This document shows, one piece after another, positions 22,637 through 31,766 of a DNA stretch of 61,782 bases. Below the pieces are notes generated by a model, which was not told where the DNA came from, did no database searches, and worked only from the letters and a program-made list of their open reading frames with translations. The first letter of the stretch is position 1; each line of letters begins with the position of its first letter. The position numbers and the translations under genes were made by a program. The DNA comes from Nitrospirota bacterium (lineage in GTDB: Bacteria; Nitrospirota; Thermodesulfovibrionia; Thermodesulfovibrionales; JdFR-88). Where the stretch lies: contig JAKAMR010000002.1 of NCBI GenBank assembly GCA_021812785.1, positions 1 through 61,782 of the forward strand, read 5' to 3'.

Positions 22637-25339
22637 TCAGGTCAAGCTCTCAATGTAAATTCTTGAATCCACGGCGGAAACGCCTTTGCCCTCATCGAAT
22701 ACCAGGAGCGGGTTTATCTCCATCTGCCTTATCTCGGGAAAATCCTCTATAAGCACGGAGAACCGCAGTATCACCTCGACAAGCGCCTTCATGTCCCTGG
22801 GCGGCCGCCCCCGCCAGCCTTTAAGCAGCGGCAGGCTCTTGAGCCCCGCCAGCATCTTTTCAGGGTCCAGTCCGGTAAGAGGGTGAAGAGAAAAAGATAC
22901 ATCCTTCATCAGCTCCACCTGTATGCCGCCAAGCCCAACCATAACAAGGGGCCCGAAAGTGGGATCGAACGTCATCCCCAGTATCACCTCCTGGCCGCCG
23001 TAGAGCATGGGCTGTAGCACCGCCCCTTCCATGCGGTCACCCAATTTTTCCTTCATGGCATTAAAATTTTGCCTCACTTCTTCTTCCGAGCGCAGGTCCA
23101 GGGCCACGCCGTTTACGTCCGTTTTATGGATCACGGTAGAGGAGCGGAGCTTCAGGACAACGGGGAAGCCGGCTTCCGCCGCCTTCCTTGCCGCCTCTTC
23201 CGCGGTTAAGGCCACCTCCATCCTGGCCGCGGGTATGCCGTAATGACCAAGCAGGGCGGAGCCCTCCTCCGGCATGAGCCAGCCGCTGGTTGCCCCGGAG
23301 GCCTCCAGCCTTTTGGCGGCGCCGGAGATGAGTCTGCCAGCATCTTCATCCTTAATGTCCGGGAACTTGGGCACCCTTCCCTCTTCCGTGCTCAGGAACC
23401 TGGAGTAATGGTAGGCCCTCGCCAGCGCCTCTATCGCATCTTCGGGGAATATGTACGAAGGGACATACCTGCCCGAAGCCAATTCAAGGTTTACCATCTC
23501 TCCCATCGTCATGAAGCAGGCGATCACGGGCTTTTGCCCCTGGTAGCCGTTCATGGCATCGCGCACCGACTTTGCCACTTCCTCCGGGCGCGTTACGAGC
23601 GGGGGGATATAAATGACCACCAGAGCATCGATGGCCGGGTCATCAAGCATCGCCTCCATAGACTTTTTGAAAGATTCGGCCGGAGCGGAAGCTATCATGT
23701 CCACAGGGTTTCCAAGGGAGGCCGCCTCGGGCAGGAATTCCCTTAACCGCTCAAGCGTGGGGGCGGACAGCGCGGGGACCTTCAGCCCCCAGTCCTCGCA
23801 GGCGTCGGCCGCAAGCACACCCGGGCCTCCGGCGTTTGTCAGAATGCCCACATTGGGCCCCCTGGGCAGCGGCTGGTTCGAAAGCAGCTTCGTAATGTTG
23901 AACATCTCCTCTATCTTGTCCACGCGTATGACCCCCGCCTGCCTGAACATGGCCTCCACGGCCACTTCAGCCGCGGCAAGCGCGCCCGTGTGAGAAGTTG
24001 CCGCCCTTGCGCCCACTTCCGATTTGCCGCCCTTTACCGCCACTACCGGCTTCTTCCTGGACACCCTGCGAGCGATGCGGCTGAATTTCCTCGGGTTCCC
24101 GAAGGACTCCATGTAGAGCGCTATGATGTCCGTGTTCTCATCGTCCTCCCAGAACTCAAGCAGGTCGTTGCTGGATATGTCCATGCGGTTGCCGATGCTC
24201 ACAAAGGAGCTTATGCCAAGCGACATGCTCTTGGCGTAATCGAGCAGCGCAAGCCCCAGTGCGCCGCTCTGGGAGCCGATGCTTATCCTGCCGCATGGAG
24301 GCATGTTCGGGGAGAAGGTCGCGTTAAGGCTAACATCCGGATGGCAGTTGAGTATGCCAAGGCAGTTTGGCCCTATAACCCTCATACCGTAGGAAAGGAC
24401 TTTTTCCAGCAGCTTTTTTTCCCTCTGTCTGCCCTCGCCCCCCGCCTCGCCAAACCCGGCCGATATGATGACAAGGCCCCATATGCCCCTTTTGCCGCAT
24501 TCCTCCACAACGTCCAGCACCATGGGCGACGGCACCACTATCACCGCAAGGTCGATGTCTCCCGGCACATCCAGCACCGAGGGGTATGAGAGCACCCCGT
24601 CAATGGAGGCGGCATTGGGGTTTACCGGAAACACCGTGCCCTTGAAGGAGCTCCTTAAAAAATTTCTGAAGATGGCCCCCCCTACGTTCCGGGGGTTCCT
24701 GGAGGCGCCGATGACCGCAACAGTGCGCGGGTAGAGCAGTTTTTTTACCCCCGCGGAGCGCGCTATGTGCTCCCTGTATGCCTGCCTTTTTGAAAATTCC
24801 GCCTGTTCCCTCAGGTCAATCGAATACTCGTAGGTCCCCTCGTCAAAGACCTTCTGGAACTTGAAACCGCTTTCCTCGAACACCTCTATCATGCGGCTGT
24901 TTTCCGGTATCACGCGCGCGACAAAACGGTTTATCTTGTAGTGCGCGGCGCTGGCGGCCAGCTGCTCCAGAAGGGCGGTCCCTATGCCCCGCACCTGTAT
25001 GTTGTCTTCCACGACAAAGGCGACCTCCGCGGTCTTGCCGCCCGCCATCAGGAACCACCGCCCCACGGCCACTATGCGTTCCTTCTCCCCCTCGCCCATG
25101 GTCGCCACATAGGCGTATTTCCGGGGAGGGTCCATCTCCGTGTAATAGCCCAGCTCCGCATCGGTTATCTGCTTTTTCGTGTATCCGAAACGCAGGTACC
25201 GCGTCCATTCGCTAAGGCGGTAGAAAAGCCCCTCTATCCGGCTTCTGTCATCCGGGCGTATGGGCCTCACCCTTAGCCTCTGCCCCGTCCGCAGCACCAC
25301 GTCCACGATTTCCGGGTTATGGTTGGCCATGTTTATCAT
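22637..25339 (-). CDS. GNAT acetyltransferase / ADP-forming acyl-CoA synthetase fusion (Pat-like)
   Basis: A 900-residue protein of the protein-lysine acetyltransferase / acetate-CoA ligase (ADP-forming) superfamily. Domains in order: GNAT (about 15-185, acetyl-CoA loop VEDNIQVRGIGTALL), CoA-binding Rossmann (about 205-330, VIGASRNPRNVGG), succinyl-CoA-ligase-like flavodoxin domains with the phospho-histidine loop SHTGALAAAE (about 335-610), and a C-terminal ATP-grasp (about 685-895, VVLKLRSSTVIHKTDVNGV). In E. coli Pat the GNAT domain is C-terminal; here it is N-terminal, as in a second known arrangement. It may make acyl-CoA with ATP formation, acetylate proteins, or both; which activities persist cannot be told. 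The start is ATG 25339 or 25330; neither has a strong ribosome-binding site. Confidence 0.88.
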   Translation of the reverse strand: MINMANHNPEIVDVVLRTGQRLRVRPIRPDDRSRIEGLFYRLSEWTRYLRFGYTKKQITDAELGYYTEMDPPRKYAYVATMGEGEKERIVAVGRWFLMAGGKTAEVAFVVEDNIQVRGIGTALLEQLAASAAHYKINRFVARVIPENSRMIEVFEESGFKFQKVFDEGTYEYSIDLREQAEFSKRQAYREHIARSAGVKKLLYPRTVAVIGASRNPRNVGGAIFRNFLRSSFKGTVFPVNPNAASIDGVLSYPSVLDVPGDIDLAVIVVPSPMVLDVVEECGKRGIWGLVIISAGFGEAGGEGRQREKKLLEKVLSYGMRVIGPNCLGILNCHPDVSLNATFSPNMPPCGRISIGSQSGALGLALLDYAKSMSLGISSFVSIGNRMDISSNDLLEFWEDDENTDIIALYMESFGNPRKFSRIARRVSRKKPVVAVKGGKSEVGARAATSHTGALAAAEVAVEAMFRQAGVIRVDKIEEMFNITKLLSNQPLPRGPNVGILTNAGGPGVLAADACEDWGLKVPALSAPTLERLREFLPEAASLGNPVDMIASAPAESFKKSMEAMLDDPAIDALVVIYIPPLVTRPEEVAKSVRDAMNGYQGQKPVIACFMTMGEMVNLELASGRYVPSYIFPEDAIEALARAYHYSRFLSTEEGRVPKFPDIKDEDAGRLISGAAKRLEASGATSGWLMPEEGSALLGHYGIPAARMEVALTAEEAARKAAEAGFPVVLKLRSSTVIHKTDVNGVALDLRSEEEVRQNFNAMKEKLGDRMEGAVLQPMLYGGQEVILGMTFDPTFGPLVMVGLGGIQVELMKDVSFSLHPLTGLDPEKMLAGLKSLPLLKGWRGRPPRDMKALVEVILRFSVLIEDFPEIRQMEINPLLVFDEGKGVSAVDSRIYIESLT

Positions 25340-25616
25340 GTTAGAAAAATTCTATCAGGTGGCGCGGGGTTTTCAAGCACAATGCAATGCCATGGCGCAC
25401 CTGTCCATGGATAGGGACGGCTTCTTTTAATCCGGGGCTGTTTCCTGATAGAATAGCCAATGGATGTAGTTTTAAATTGAGAGCATTGAGCGCCGTCTCG
25501 ATGATCTCCTGGCCTTTACGGACCATATACTGAATTATGCGCGAGTCCGCTACAATTCATAAACAAGCCTATCCCTTAGTTTTATTTTAAATCCGCCCGG
25601 CAATCGGCTATCATTT

Positions 25617-25700
25617 TAAAATGGAAAGCGAGCAAGCGAGCGAATCTGAATAAATTAATAAAATCCACACATTCGAAACCCACAGGGATTTAAAAAAAAG
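25617..25700 (+). repeat. Dispersed AGCGAGCG element, copy D (divergent)
   Basis: Head AAAATGGAAAGCGAGC and tail ACATTCGA...CACAGGG resemble the element found at 45056-45141 and 61048-61138. It ends 10 bp before the alcohol dehydrogenase start codon, in the same orientation as that gene. Confidence 0.5.
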
Positions 25701-25710
25701 GTCACTAATA

Positions 25711-26772
25711 ATGAAAGCCATGCTATTGAGAAAGATTTCCGATCTTGGATCCGATCCTCCCCCTCTTGAACCGGCCGATGTCCGGAGACCTATTCCTGAA
25801 GGAAACCAGATACTCGTAAGGATTTCCCGCTGCGGGGTCTGCCATACCGATCTGGACGTGATAGAAGGCAGAACGCCGCCGTCGCTGTACCCTCTAATTC
25901 CGGGTCATCAGATAGTGGGCAGAGTGGAGGAACTGGGCCCCGGCGCGAAAAAGAAAGAGGAAGAGAAAGAGAAAAAGAAAAAATTCAGAATTGGAGACAG
26001 GGTGGGCATAGGGTGGATAAATTCCGCCTGCGGCAAGTGCGGCTTCTGCCTTGAAGGCAGGGAAAACCTGTGCGATGGGTTCAAGGCGACGGGCAGAGAC
26101 GCAAACGGCGGTTATGCGGAATATACCGTCGTCCCGGAAGACTTTGCCTATCCCATACCCGAGGCGTTTTCGGATTCCCAGGCCGCCCCGCTGCTTTGCG
26201 CGGGCACCGTAGGCTACCGCTCGTTCAAGCTTGCTGGCATAAAGGACGGCCAGAGCGTCGGACTGACCGGTTTCGGCGGGGCCGGGCATCTTGTCCTGGC
26301 GATGATCCTCCATAAATATCCGGCTTCGAAAGTCTTCGTTTTCGCGCGAAGCAGGGCCGAGCAGGCTTTCGCGATGGAAAGGGGCGCTTACTGGTCAGGC
26401 GGAACTGAAGAAAGGTCTCCGGAAAAGCTGAGCGCGATAATAGACACCACCCCTGCCTGGAAACCCGTGGCGGAGGCTTTAAAAAACCTGGAAAAAGGCG
26501 GCAGGCTCGTCATCAACGCCATAAGAAAAGTGGACTCGGACAAGGCTTCTCTCCTCTCTATCGATTACACCCGCGACCTCTGGATGGAAAAGGAGATAAA
26601 GAGCGTTGCCAATGTGACCAGAAGGGATTTTGAGGAGTTTTTGCCCTTGGCGGCCCAAATGCATTTGGAGCCCGAGATACAGGAATACCCGCTGGAAGAG
26701 GCCAACAAGGCGCTGCTGGAGATAAAACAGGGAAAGATCCGGGGAGCAAAGGTTCTAAGGATCAGCTACTAA
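25711..26772 (+). CDS. Zinc-dependent alcohol dehydrogenase (MDR family)
   Basis: Medium-chain dehydrogenase/reductase, 353 residues. Catalytic zinc ligands are Cys44 (CGVCHTD) and His66 (PGHQIVG; many relatives have GHE). Structural zinc ligands are Cys107, 110, 113 and 121. The Rossmann motif is GFGGAGHLV. The loop between the catalytic domain strands contains an unusual run of Lys and Glu (KKKEEEKEKKKK, about 80-91) encoded by almost pure A/G sequence, an insertion relative to relatives where this turn is short. It oxidises or reduces alcohols/aldehydes with NAD(P)H; the substrate is unknown. Single gene preceded by a dispersed repeat. Confidence 0.88.
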   Translation: MKAMLLRKISDLGSDPPPLEPADVRRPIPEGNQILVRISRCGVCHTDLDVIEGRTPPSLYPLIPGHQIVGRVEELGPGAKKKEEEKEKKKKFRIGDRVGIGWINSACGKCGFCLEGRENLCDGFKATGRDANGGYAEYTVVPEDFAYPIPEAFSDSQAAPLLCAGTVGYRSFKLAGIKDGQSVGLTGFGGAGHLVLAMILHKYPASKVFVFARSRAEQAFAMERGAYWSGGTEERSPEKLSAIIDTTPAWKPVAEALKNLEKGGRLVINAIRKVDSDKASLLSIDYTRDLWMEKEIKSVANVTRRDFEEFLPLAAQMHLEPEIQEYPLEEANKALLEIKQGKIRGAKVLRISY

Positions 26773-27012
26773 CACGGCTATAAGTATGGCAACATTGCCT
26801 TGTTGTCATTCCGGCCGGAATTTTATTTATTAATAAAAATCGGGCGGAATCATTCCCGCTTTTCGGAAGGATTCCCCTTAGCAACACGATCTTTTATTTC
26901 CCGTTCGGGCCGCCCTGCAATATTTCACCTGCGGTTGAGCTTCCATCGAACTCCTTTGCACAGACAACAATTAAATAGAACCTTAAGAATAATGCTCCCC
27001 TTTTAGATTCTT

Positions 27013-27402
27013 CTATTTTTTTCCTCCAAACTTAATCGCAACTCCTTGCACATCTGTGCATGTAAAACTCAAAATATTATAGATCGGTAATAACCCATAG
27101 AGACTGCTTGAAACCGTAACATTTAGTAATGCGTCGCCGCCTGATTTTTTTAAGGCCTCATCAACTGCCTTTGAGAATGTAGAATTTCCAAATGGAACTA
27201 CACCAAGGACGAAGAAACGACAGGAGCTGCCTTCAGCCGGACCGATTTCTTTATAAGACTGTGCAGTCTTGAGCAGCGAACCAGGGTTCCCCATCGTTTT
27301 TGTAACGAGGCCTAAACTACCGACCGAAGTACACCCAGTCAAAAACAATATACTTACGACAGTAATGGCAACTAAAAACCGTGAGGCGCTTCTTTCTCTC
27401 AT
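27013..27402 (-). CDS. Small lipoprotein, TRL-like
   Basis: A 129-residue exported lipoprotein: signal peptide ending in a clear lipobox (FLTGC), followed by a compact domain with SCRFFVLGVVPFGNSTFSKAVDEAL and LPIYNILSFTCTDVQGVAIK. The pattern cysteine-LGxxxFG...A...GG is that of TRL-like or related small outer-membrane lipoproteins. GAGGAGGAG precedes the ATG. Two further cysteines may form a disulfide. Codon usage looks more AT-rich than its neighbours, so recent acquisition is possible. No operon partner. Confidence 0.7.
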   Translation of the reverse strand: MRERSASRFLVAITVVSILFLTGCTSVGSLGLVTKTMGNPGSLLKTAQSYKEIGPAEGSSCRFFVLGVVPFGNSTFSKAVDEALKKSGGDALLNVTVSSSLYGLLPIYNILSFTCTDVQGVAIKFGGKK

Positions 27403-27832
27403 TTACTCCTCCTCTTTCAATTTCGGTCACTCCATTTTTTTTAAATTACATTTTCATGGCATAGACGATTAAGATAAAAAAACGCAAGGAATAATGCAGC
27501 GATTAAAAGTTCGCCAAGACCTTTACGGCTTGATGCACATTTTAAGTGCTCCCGGATCAATAGTTGCAATCGTAATTTGCAAGTATAACAGAATTCGCAA
27601 AAAGAGGAATTTAGGGCAATAAGGCAATATTTCTTTCCCGGAAAAAAATCCTGGCGGCGATACGCCCCCGTCCAAGCCGTGCCATGGGTCAACCCCAGCC
27701 GCCAATCGGGGAGTATACTTTAAATAGGGAAGACCGATCTTCATTCCCATTATTCATAATTGAAAGCGAGCGTACCCCATCTTCACCTTCCGCAGGGATG
27801 CGGGCCCCTTACAGGAAAGGAGGCGTCTTTTA
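27403..27832. other. 430-bp intergenic region upstream of cydAB
   Basis: Divergent region between the lipoprotein and cydA. It is AT-rich in its left half and holds a partial dispersed repeat near 27760. A strong AAAGGAGG ribosome site lies just before cydA. I see no small gene. A promoter or oxygen-responsive operator is expected but not recognisable. Confidence 0.35.
27760..27805 (+). repeat. Dispersed AGCGAGCG element, copy E (partial)
   Basis: TGAAAGCGAGCGTACCCC followed by TTCCGCAGGG shares a 14-nt core AGCGAGCGTACCCC with the copy at 61048-61138. The internal part is shorter. It lies in the same orientation as the downstream gene cydA. Confidence 0.45.
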
Positions 27833-29194
27833 ATGGACACTTTGGCCCTGAGCAGGTTGCAGTTTGCGATCACCGCCATGTTTCATTTCATTTTTGTCCC
27901 CCTCACCCTCGGCCTCTCCATCCTCGTTGCCTGGATGGAATCCCGCTACCTGGCCACCGGAGAGGAGACCTTTCTGAGGATGGCGAAATTCTGGGGAAAG
28001 CTGTTTCTTATCAATTTTGCCCTAGGGGTGGTAACGGGCATTACCATGGAGTTCCAGTTCGGCATGAACTGGTCGGCGTACTCCAGATACGTGGGAGACA
28101 TTTTTGGCGCCCCCCTTGCCATCGAGGCCACTGTGGCATTTTTCCTGGAGTCGACATTCATTGGTCTCTGGGTCTTCGGATGGGACAAGGTCTCAAAAAA
28201 GACGCATGCTTTAGCCATCTGGCTTGTGGCCCTGGCCACCAACCTTTCAGCCCTCTGGATACTGCTTGCCAACGGCTGGATGCAGCACCCGAGCGGATAC
28301 GTTCTAAGGAACAACAGGGCCGAAATGACCGATTTTCTTGCGGTTGCCACCAACAGTTACGGATGGCTCAAGTTCCTGCACACTGTCCTTTCGGGCTACG
28401 TGGTGGCGGCCTTCTTTGTAATGGGAATCTCCGCCTGGCATCTGCTTAAGAAAAACGAGACGGAGTTTTTCAGGCGCTCGTTCAGGATCGGGGCGGCTTT
28501 CGGGCTTGCCGCATCCCTGCTTGTGGTGCTTGCAGGGGACTTTCACGCCAAAGAAGTGGCCGAAACACAGCCATCCAAATTTGCCGCCATCGAGGCCAAC
28601 TGGAAGACAACGAACGATTGCGCCTACAGCCTGGTCTGTATTCCGGATGTAAAGCACGAGAGAAACTACATAGACACCCTGAAGATACCGGGGCTTCTGA
28701 GCTTCCTGGCCTTTGGCTCTACAAAGGCCAGCATAACGGGACTGAAGGACATCCCAAAAGACCTGCGTCCGCCGGTGATGAGCACGTTTCTCAGTTTCAG
28801 GGCGATGATCGCACTGGGTTTTCTGTTCATAATCCTGGCGGTCTTTGCCTTTGTCTATTCCAGGGGAAAGAGGCTTGAGGCCAGGCGCACTTTTTTGAGG
28901 ATAATGCTATACGCCATACCCCTGCCCTACATAGCGGGCCAGCTTGGCTGGATCGTTGCGGAAGTGGGCAGACAGCCATGGATCGTTTACGGGGTCCTGA
29001 AGACCAAAGACGCCGTCTCCGGCGCCGTAAGCCCCGCGCAGGTCTGGACTTCTCTGACCGCTTTCACCCTGGGTTACGGGGCGCTGGCCGTGGTGGACAT
29101 ATACCTGCTTGGCAGGGCGGCAAAAAAAGGCCCCGATGGGCTTTCCCAGGGATACGGGGCCGCCGGCACAACGGCGAGGGAGGACGTATCATGA
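27833..29194 (+). CDS. cydA: Cytochrome bd oxidase subunit I
   Basis: Haem-bearing subunit of the high-affinity quinol oxidase that reduces O2 to water in the inner membrane. Haem ligands and key acids are in place: His18 (MFHFIF), His183 (KFLHTV), Glu98 and Glu106 (IEATVAFFLES). The periplasmic Q-loop is of the short type (about 250-330), containing AAIEANWKTT. It has 453 residues and about nine hydrophobic helices. AAAGGAGG precedes the ATG. It overlaps cydB by 4 nt (ATGA), so the two are translationally coupled. In an otherwise anaerobic-looking gene set it probably serves O2 detoxification or microaerobic respiration. Confidence 0.95.
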   Translation: MDTLALSRLQFAITAMFHFIFVPLTLGLSILVAWMESRYLATGEETFLRMAKFWGKLFLINFALGVVTGITMEFQFGMNWSAYSRYVGDIFGAPLAIEATVAFFLESTFIGLWVFGWDKVSKKTHALAIWLVALATNLSALWILLANGWMQHPSGYVLRNNRAEMTDFLAVATNSYGWLKFLHTVLSGYVVAAFFVMGISAWHLLKKNETEFFRRSFRIGAAFGLAASLLVVLAGDFHAKEVAETQPSKFAAIEANWKTTNDCAYSLVCIPDVKHERNYIDTLKIPGLLSFLAFGSTKASITGLKDIPKDLRPPVMSTFLSFRAMIALGFLFIILAVFAFVYSRGKRLEARRTFLRIMLYAIPLPYIAGQLGWIVAEVGRQPWIVYGVLKTKDAVSGAVSPAQVWTSLTAFTLGYGALAVVDIYLLGRAAKKGPDGLSQGYGAAGTTAREDVS

Positions 29195-30246
29195 TATTCC
29201 AGGTCATATGGTTCATTTTATGGGCCGTACTTTGGGCGGTCTATTTCATGCTGGACGGGTTCGACCTTGGCGCAGGCATCCTCTATTTTTTTTTCGCCTC
29301 TGATGAAAAAATAAAAAAAGACGTTCTTAACACCATAGGCCCTGTCTGGGACGGCAACGAAGTGTGGCTTATTACCGCGGGCGGGGCTACGTTCGCGGCG
29401 TTTCCCACCACCTACGCGCTTATGTTCAGTTACCTGTATTCGGCCATGCTCCTTCTGTTGTTTTCCCTGATCCTGAGGGGGGTGGCGCTGGAATTCAGAG
29501 GGCATGCGGAAGGCCAAAGGTGGAGGAAAGGCTGGGACAGGGCATTTTTCCTGGGGAGTTTCCTTGCAACCCTGCTTCTGGGTGTGGCCTTCGGCAACAT
29601 CTTCAAGGGATTGCCGATGGACGTAAGCGGCTACCATGGAAGCCTGCCTGGGCTCTTGAACCCTTACGGACTTCTTACTGGCGTTCTTTTTGTCCTGCTC
29701 TTTGCGGTGCATGGCTCCCTATGGCTGTCCATTAAGCTGCCCGGCAGCCCGCATAAAAAAGAAGTCGCAAACAAAAAGGCTTCGGCATTGGCGGGGCGTC
29801 TCTGGTATCCGCTTGTGCTTGTTGCAGTGGGCTTTCTCGCATACACGGCCTTTGCCACCCGTCTGTACATCAACTATCTGAACCACCCAATCCTCTGGCT
29901 CCTGCCCGCAATAGCGGTAGCGGCCCTGCTTGCGATAAAATACCTGACCCTGACCGGCAGGCAGCTTCGGGCCTTTTTCGCCTCTTGCGTTACCATCCTA
30001 TTCGTTGTCTTCACTGGGGTGGCGGGACTTTATCCGGACCTGATACCTTCAAGCCTGGATCCGGCATACAGCCTCACACTGTTCAATTCGTCCTCCAGCG
30101 TGTACACGTTAAGGATAATGACCGTCGTGGCAGTTGTCTTCGTGCCGGTGGTCATCGCTTACCAGCTCTGGATATACCGCATATTCGGCCGAACAAAAAC
30201 CGCGTTAAGAGAAGAAAAGAAAAACGGACAATCAGGACTCGCTTAG
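29191..30246 (+). CDS. cydB: Cytochrome bd oxidase subunit II
   Basis: Membrane subunit partner of CydA; 351 residues with about nine helices. Family motifs include YFMLDGFDLGAGIL near the N-terminus, GPVWDGNEVWLI (with the conserved Trp-Asp-Gly-Asn) and GFLAYTAF. The start at 29191 overlaps the cydA stop and has GAGGGAGG upstream; a longer frame runs back inside cydA and is not real. No cydX-like frame follows, because the gene ends by overlapping the convergent histidine kinase gene by 15 bp. Confidence 0.95.
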   Translation: MIFQVIWFILWAVLWAVYFMLDGFDLGAGILYFFFASDEKIKKDVLNTIGPVWDGNEVWLITAGGATFAAFPTTYALMFSYLYSAMLLLLFSLILRGVALEFRGHAEGQRWRKGWDRAFFLGSFLATLLLGVAFGNIFKGLPMDVSGYHGSLPGLLNPYGLLTGVLFVLLFAVHGSLWLSIKLPGSPHKKEVANKKASALAGRLWYPLVLVAVGFLAYTAFATRLYINYLNHPILWLLPAIAVAALLAIKYLTLTGRQLRAFFASCVTILFVVFTGVAGLYPDLIPSSLDPAYSLTLFNSSSSVYTLRIMTVVAVVFVPVVIAYQLWIYRIFGRTKTALREEKKNGQSGLA

Positions 30247-31764
30247 GGGCAGGGATATCTCGACCACGAGGCCGCCATCGGGGGCGTTCGATGCCTTTAC
30301 CTCTCCACCGTGCAGATGGACGGCCCTCTCCGTAATGGCAAGGCCCACCCCTGTGCCGCCGCTTGCCCTGTCCCGCGCGTCCTCCACGCGGTAAAAAGGC
30401 TGGAATATGTGGGCGAGCGCCTCCTCCGGCACTCCCTGCCCATGGTCCCGGACCCGGATGATCGCGTTTGGCCTGCCGTCTTTGGCGGCGCGCCTTAAGG
30501 TAACCTCAACCGCCGAGCCTCCAGCGGTATAACGGACGGCGTTTCGCACCACGTTTTCTATCGCGCGCCTAAGCATCTCCGGCGAGCCGTTCACAGCGGC
30601 CTTTTCCATTGACTGCACTCGGAAAAGAACCTGGCGGCCCGTGCCTGATGCCTCGTAACCAGCATCGCCGGCAATGTCCGACACAAGCTGCGCAAGGTCG
30701 ACATGGACCTTGGTTTTTTCCAGCCTTTCGGTCCCGCTCTCAAGCAGGGTCAGGGTTACGAGCTGGGCTATCAGGTCGTTGAGCCTTTCGGCCTCCTTCT
30801 CTATCCTGTCCAGCGGGCCCGCCGCTTTTTCCCCGGAGTTGCGTTTTGCAAGCTCCAACGCCACGTTCAGCCTGGCAAGCGGGGAGCGCAGCTCATGGGA
30901 TATGTCCCGGATAAGACGCTGCTGGGCATCAAGAAGGGATTCTATCCTTTCCGCCATGCTGTCAAAATCCCTGCCCAGGGCGGCTACCTCACCGCCCCCA
31001 CTGCCTGCCGCACCCTGCCCCACTCTGGCCTTCAGGTCCCCGGCGGCAAGCCTTTGGGTCGCCTGCCTGAGGCGGCGTATGGGCGCCGTAAGCTGCCAGG
31101 CGAGAACATAGCAAATGACCCCTCCAACTATCAGATAGATGAGCTGGCGGAATCCGAAGATCAATGGGAAAAGAGGACCCGGTTTTAATGGACGGAAGGG
31201 CACATAAGGCCACTCCCCGGCTATAACATATTCATGTTCATATTCACGCTGCTTGGCATCGGCACCTTTGGATGGCAGGGTAAACGGCAGGGCAACAAGA
31301 AGTTTCCTGCCCCAAACGGCGGTCTGCAGGTGTCCTCCCTTTTCCTGGAAGGCCTTTCCTGCTAATTCAGCCACCCGCGCTTCCGGGCCTTTTTGATTCC
31401 CTCCCTGCAGAAGCGTACGGTTTTCCGCCTCGAACAGATAGATGCGGATGCCGGACGATGACTTAACCCTTTCGGCCAAGTCGCCCAGGGCCGTCTGTCC
31501 GCCGCGGTTATAAGCCTCGGCCGCGGATTCTCCGTATAAAAGGAGTACATTGCTCAAAAGCCTGTCCCGGTGCATGGCTATTTCCTTATGGACCCTGGCT
31601 ATCGGACCTATCTGGGCGGTGGCGGTAAGAAGGAAGATCACCACGCCGGACAGCACCATGGCCAGCCAGAACCACAGGAATATCCTTATAAAAAGAGTTC
31701 TTGCCGCACCCTTGCCAATCGGCGGCCTGGATGAATTAAGGAAGGACAACTTCGGGCTGGACAA
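30232..31764 (-). CDS. Sensor histidine kinase, CpxA-like
   Basis: Classical envelope-sensing kinase of 510 residues: TM helix at about 25-47, a periplasmic domain (about 50-205), second TM near 208-228, HAMP (LTAPIRRLRQATQRLAAGDL), HisKA (DISHELRSPLARL) and HATPase (NVVRNAVRYT, DHGQGVP, GTGVGLAI). TTG start 2 nt after the regulator stop codon, with AAGGGG upstream. It forms an operon with the OmpR-type regulator at 31767. The pair sits divergent to a TolC-MacAB operon with a CpxR-like box between them, so it likely controls that operon in response to envelope stress or an exported substrate. The C-terminus overlaps cydB convergently. Confidence 0.88.
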   Translation of the reverse strand: MSSPKLSFLNSSRPPIGKGAARTLFIRIFLWFWLAMVLSGVVIFLLTATAQIGPIARVHKEIAMHRDRLLSNVLLLYGESAAEAYNRGGQTALGDLAERVKSSSGIRIYLFEAENRTLLQGGNQKGPEARVAELAGKAFQEKGGHLQTAVWGRKLLVALPFTLPSKGADAKQREYEHEYVIAGEWPYVPFRPLKPGPLFPLIFGFRQLIYLIVGGVICYVLAWQLTAPIRRLRQATQRLAAGDLKARVGQGAAGSGGGEVAALGRDFDSMAERIESLLDAQQRLIRDISHELRSPLARLNVALELAKRNSGEKAAGPLDRIEKEAERLNDLIAQLVTLTLLESGTERLEKTKVHVDLAQLVSDIAGDAGYEASGTGRQVLFRVQSMEKAAVNGSPEMLRRAIENVVRNAVRYTAGGSAVEVTLRRAAKDGRPNAIIRVRDHGQGVPEEALAHIFQPFYRVEDARDRASGGTGVGLAITERAVHLHGGEVKASNAPDGGLVVEISLPLSES

Positions 31765-31766
31765 CT

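Noticed and set aside
28978..29190. Upstream extension of the cydB frame
   Set aside because: It lies wholly inside cydA in another frame; the ATG at 29191 has a ribosome site and the normal CydB N-terminus.
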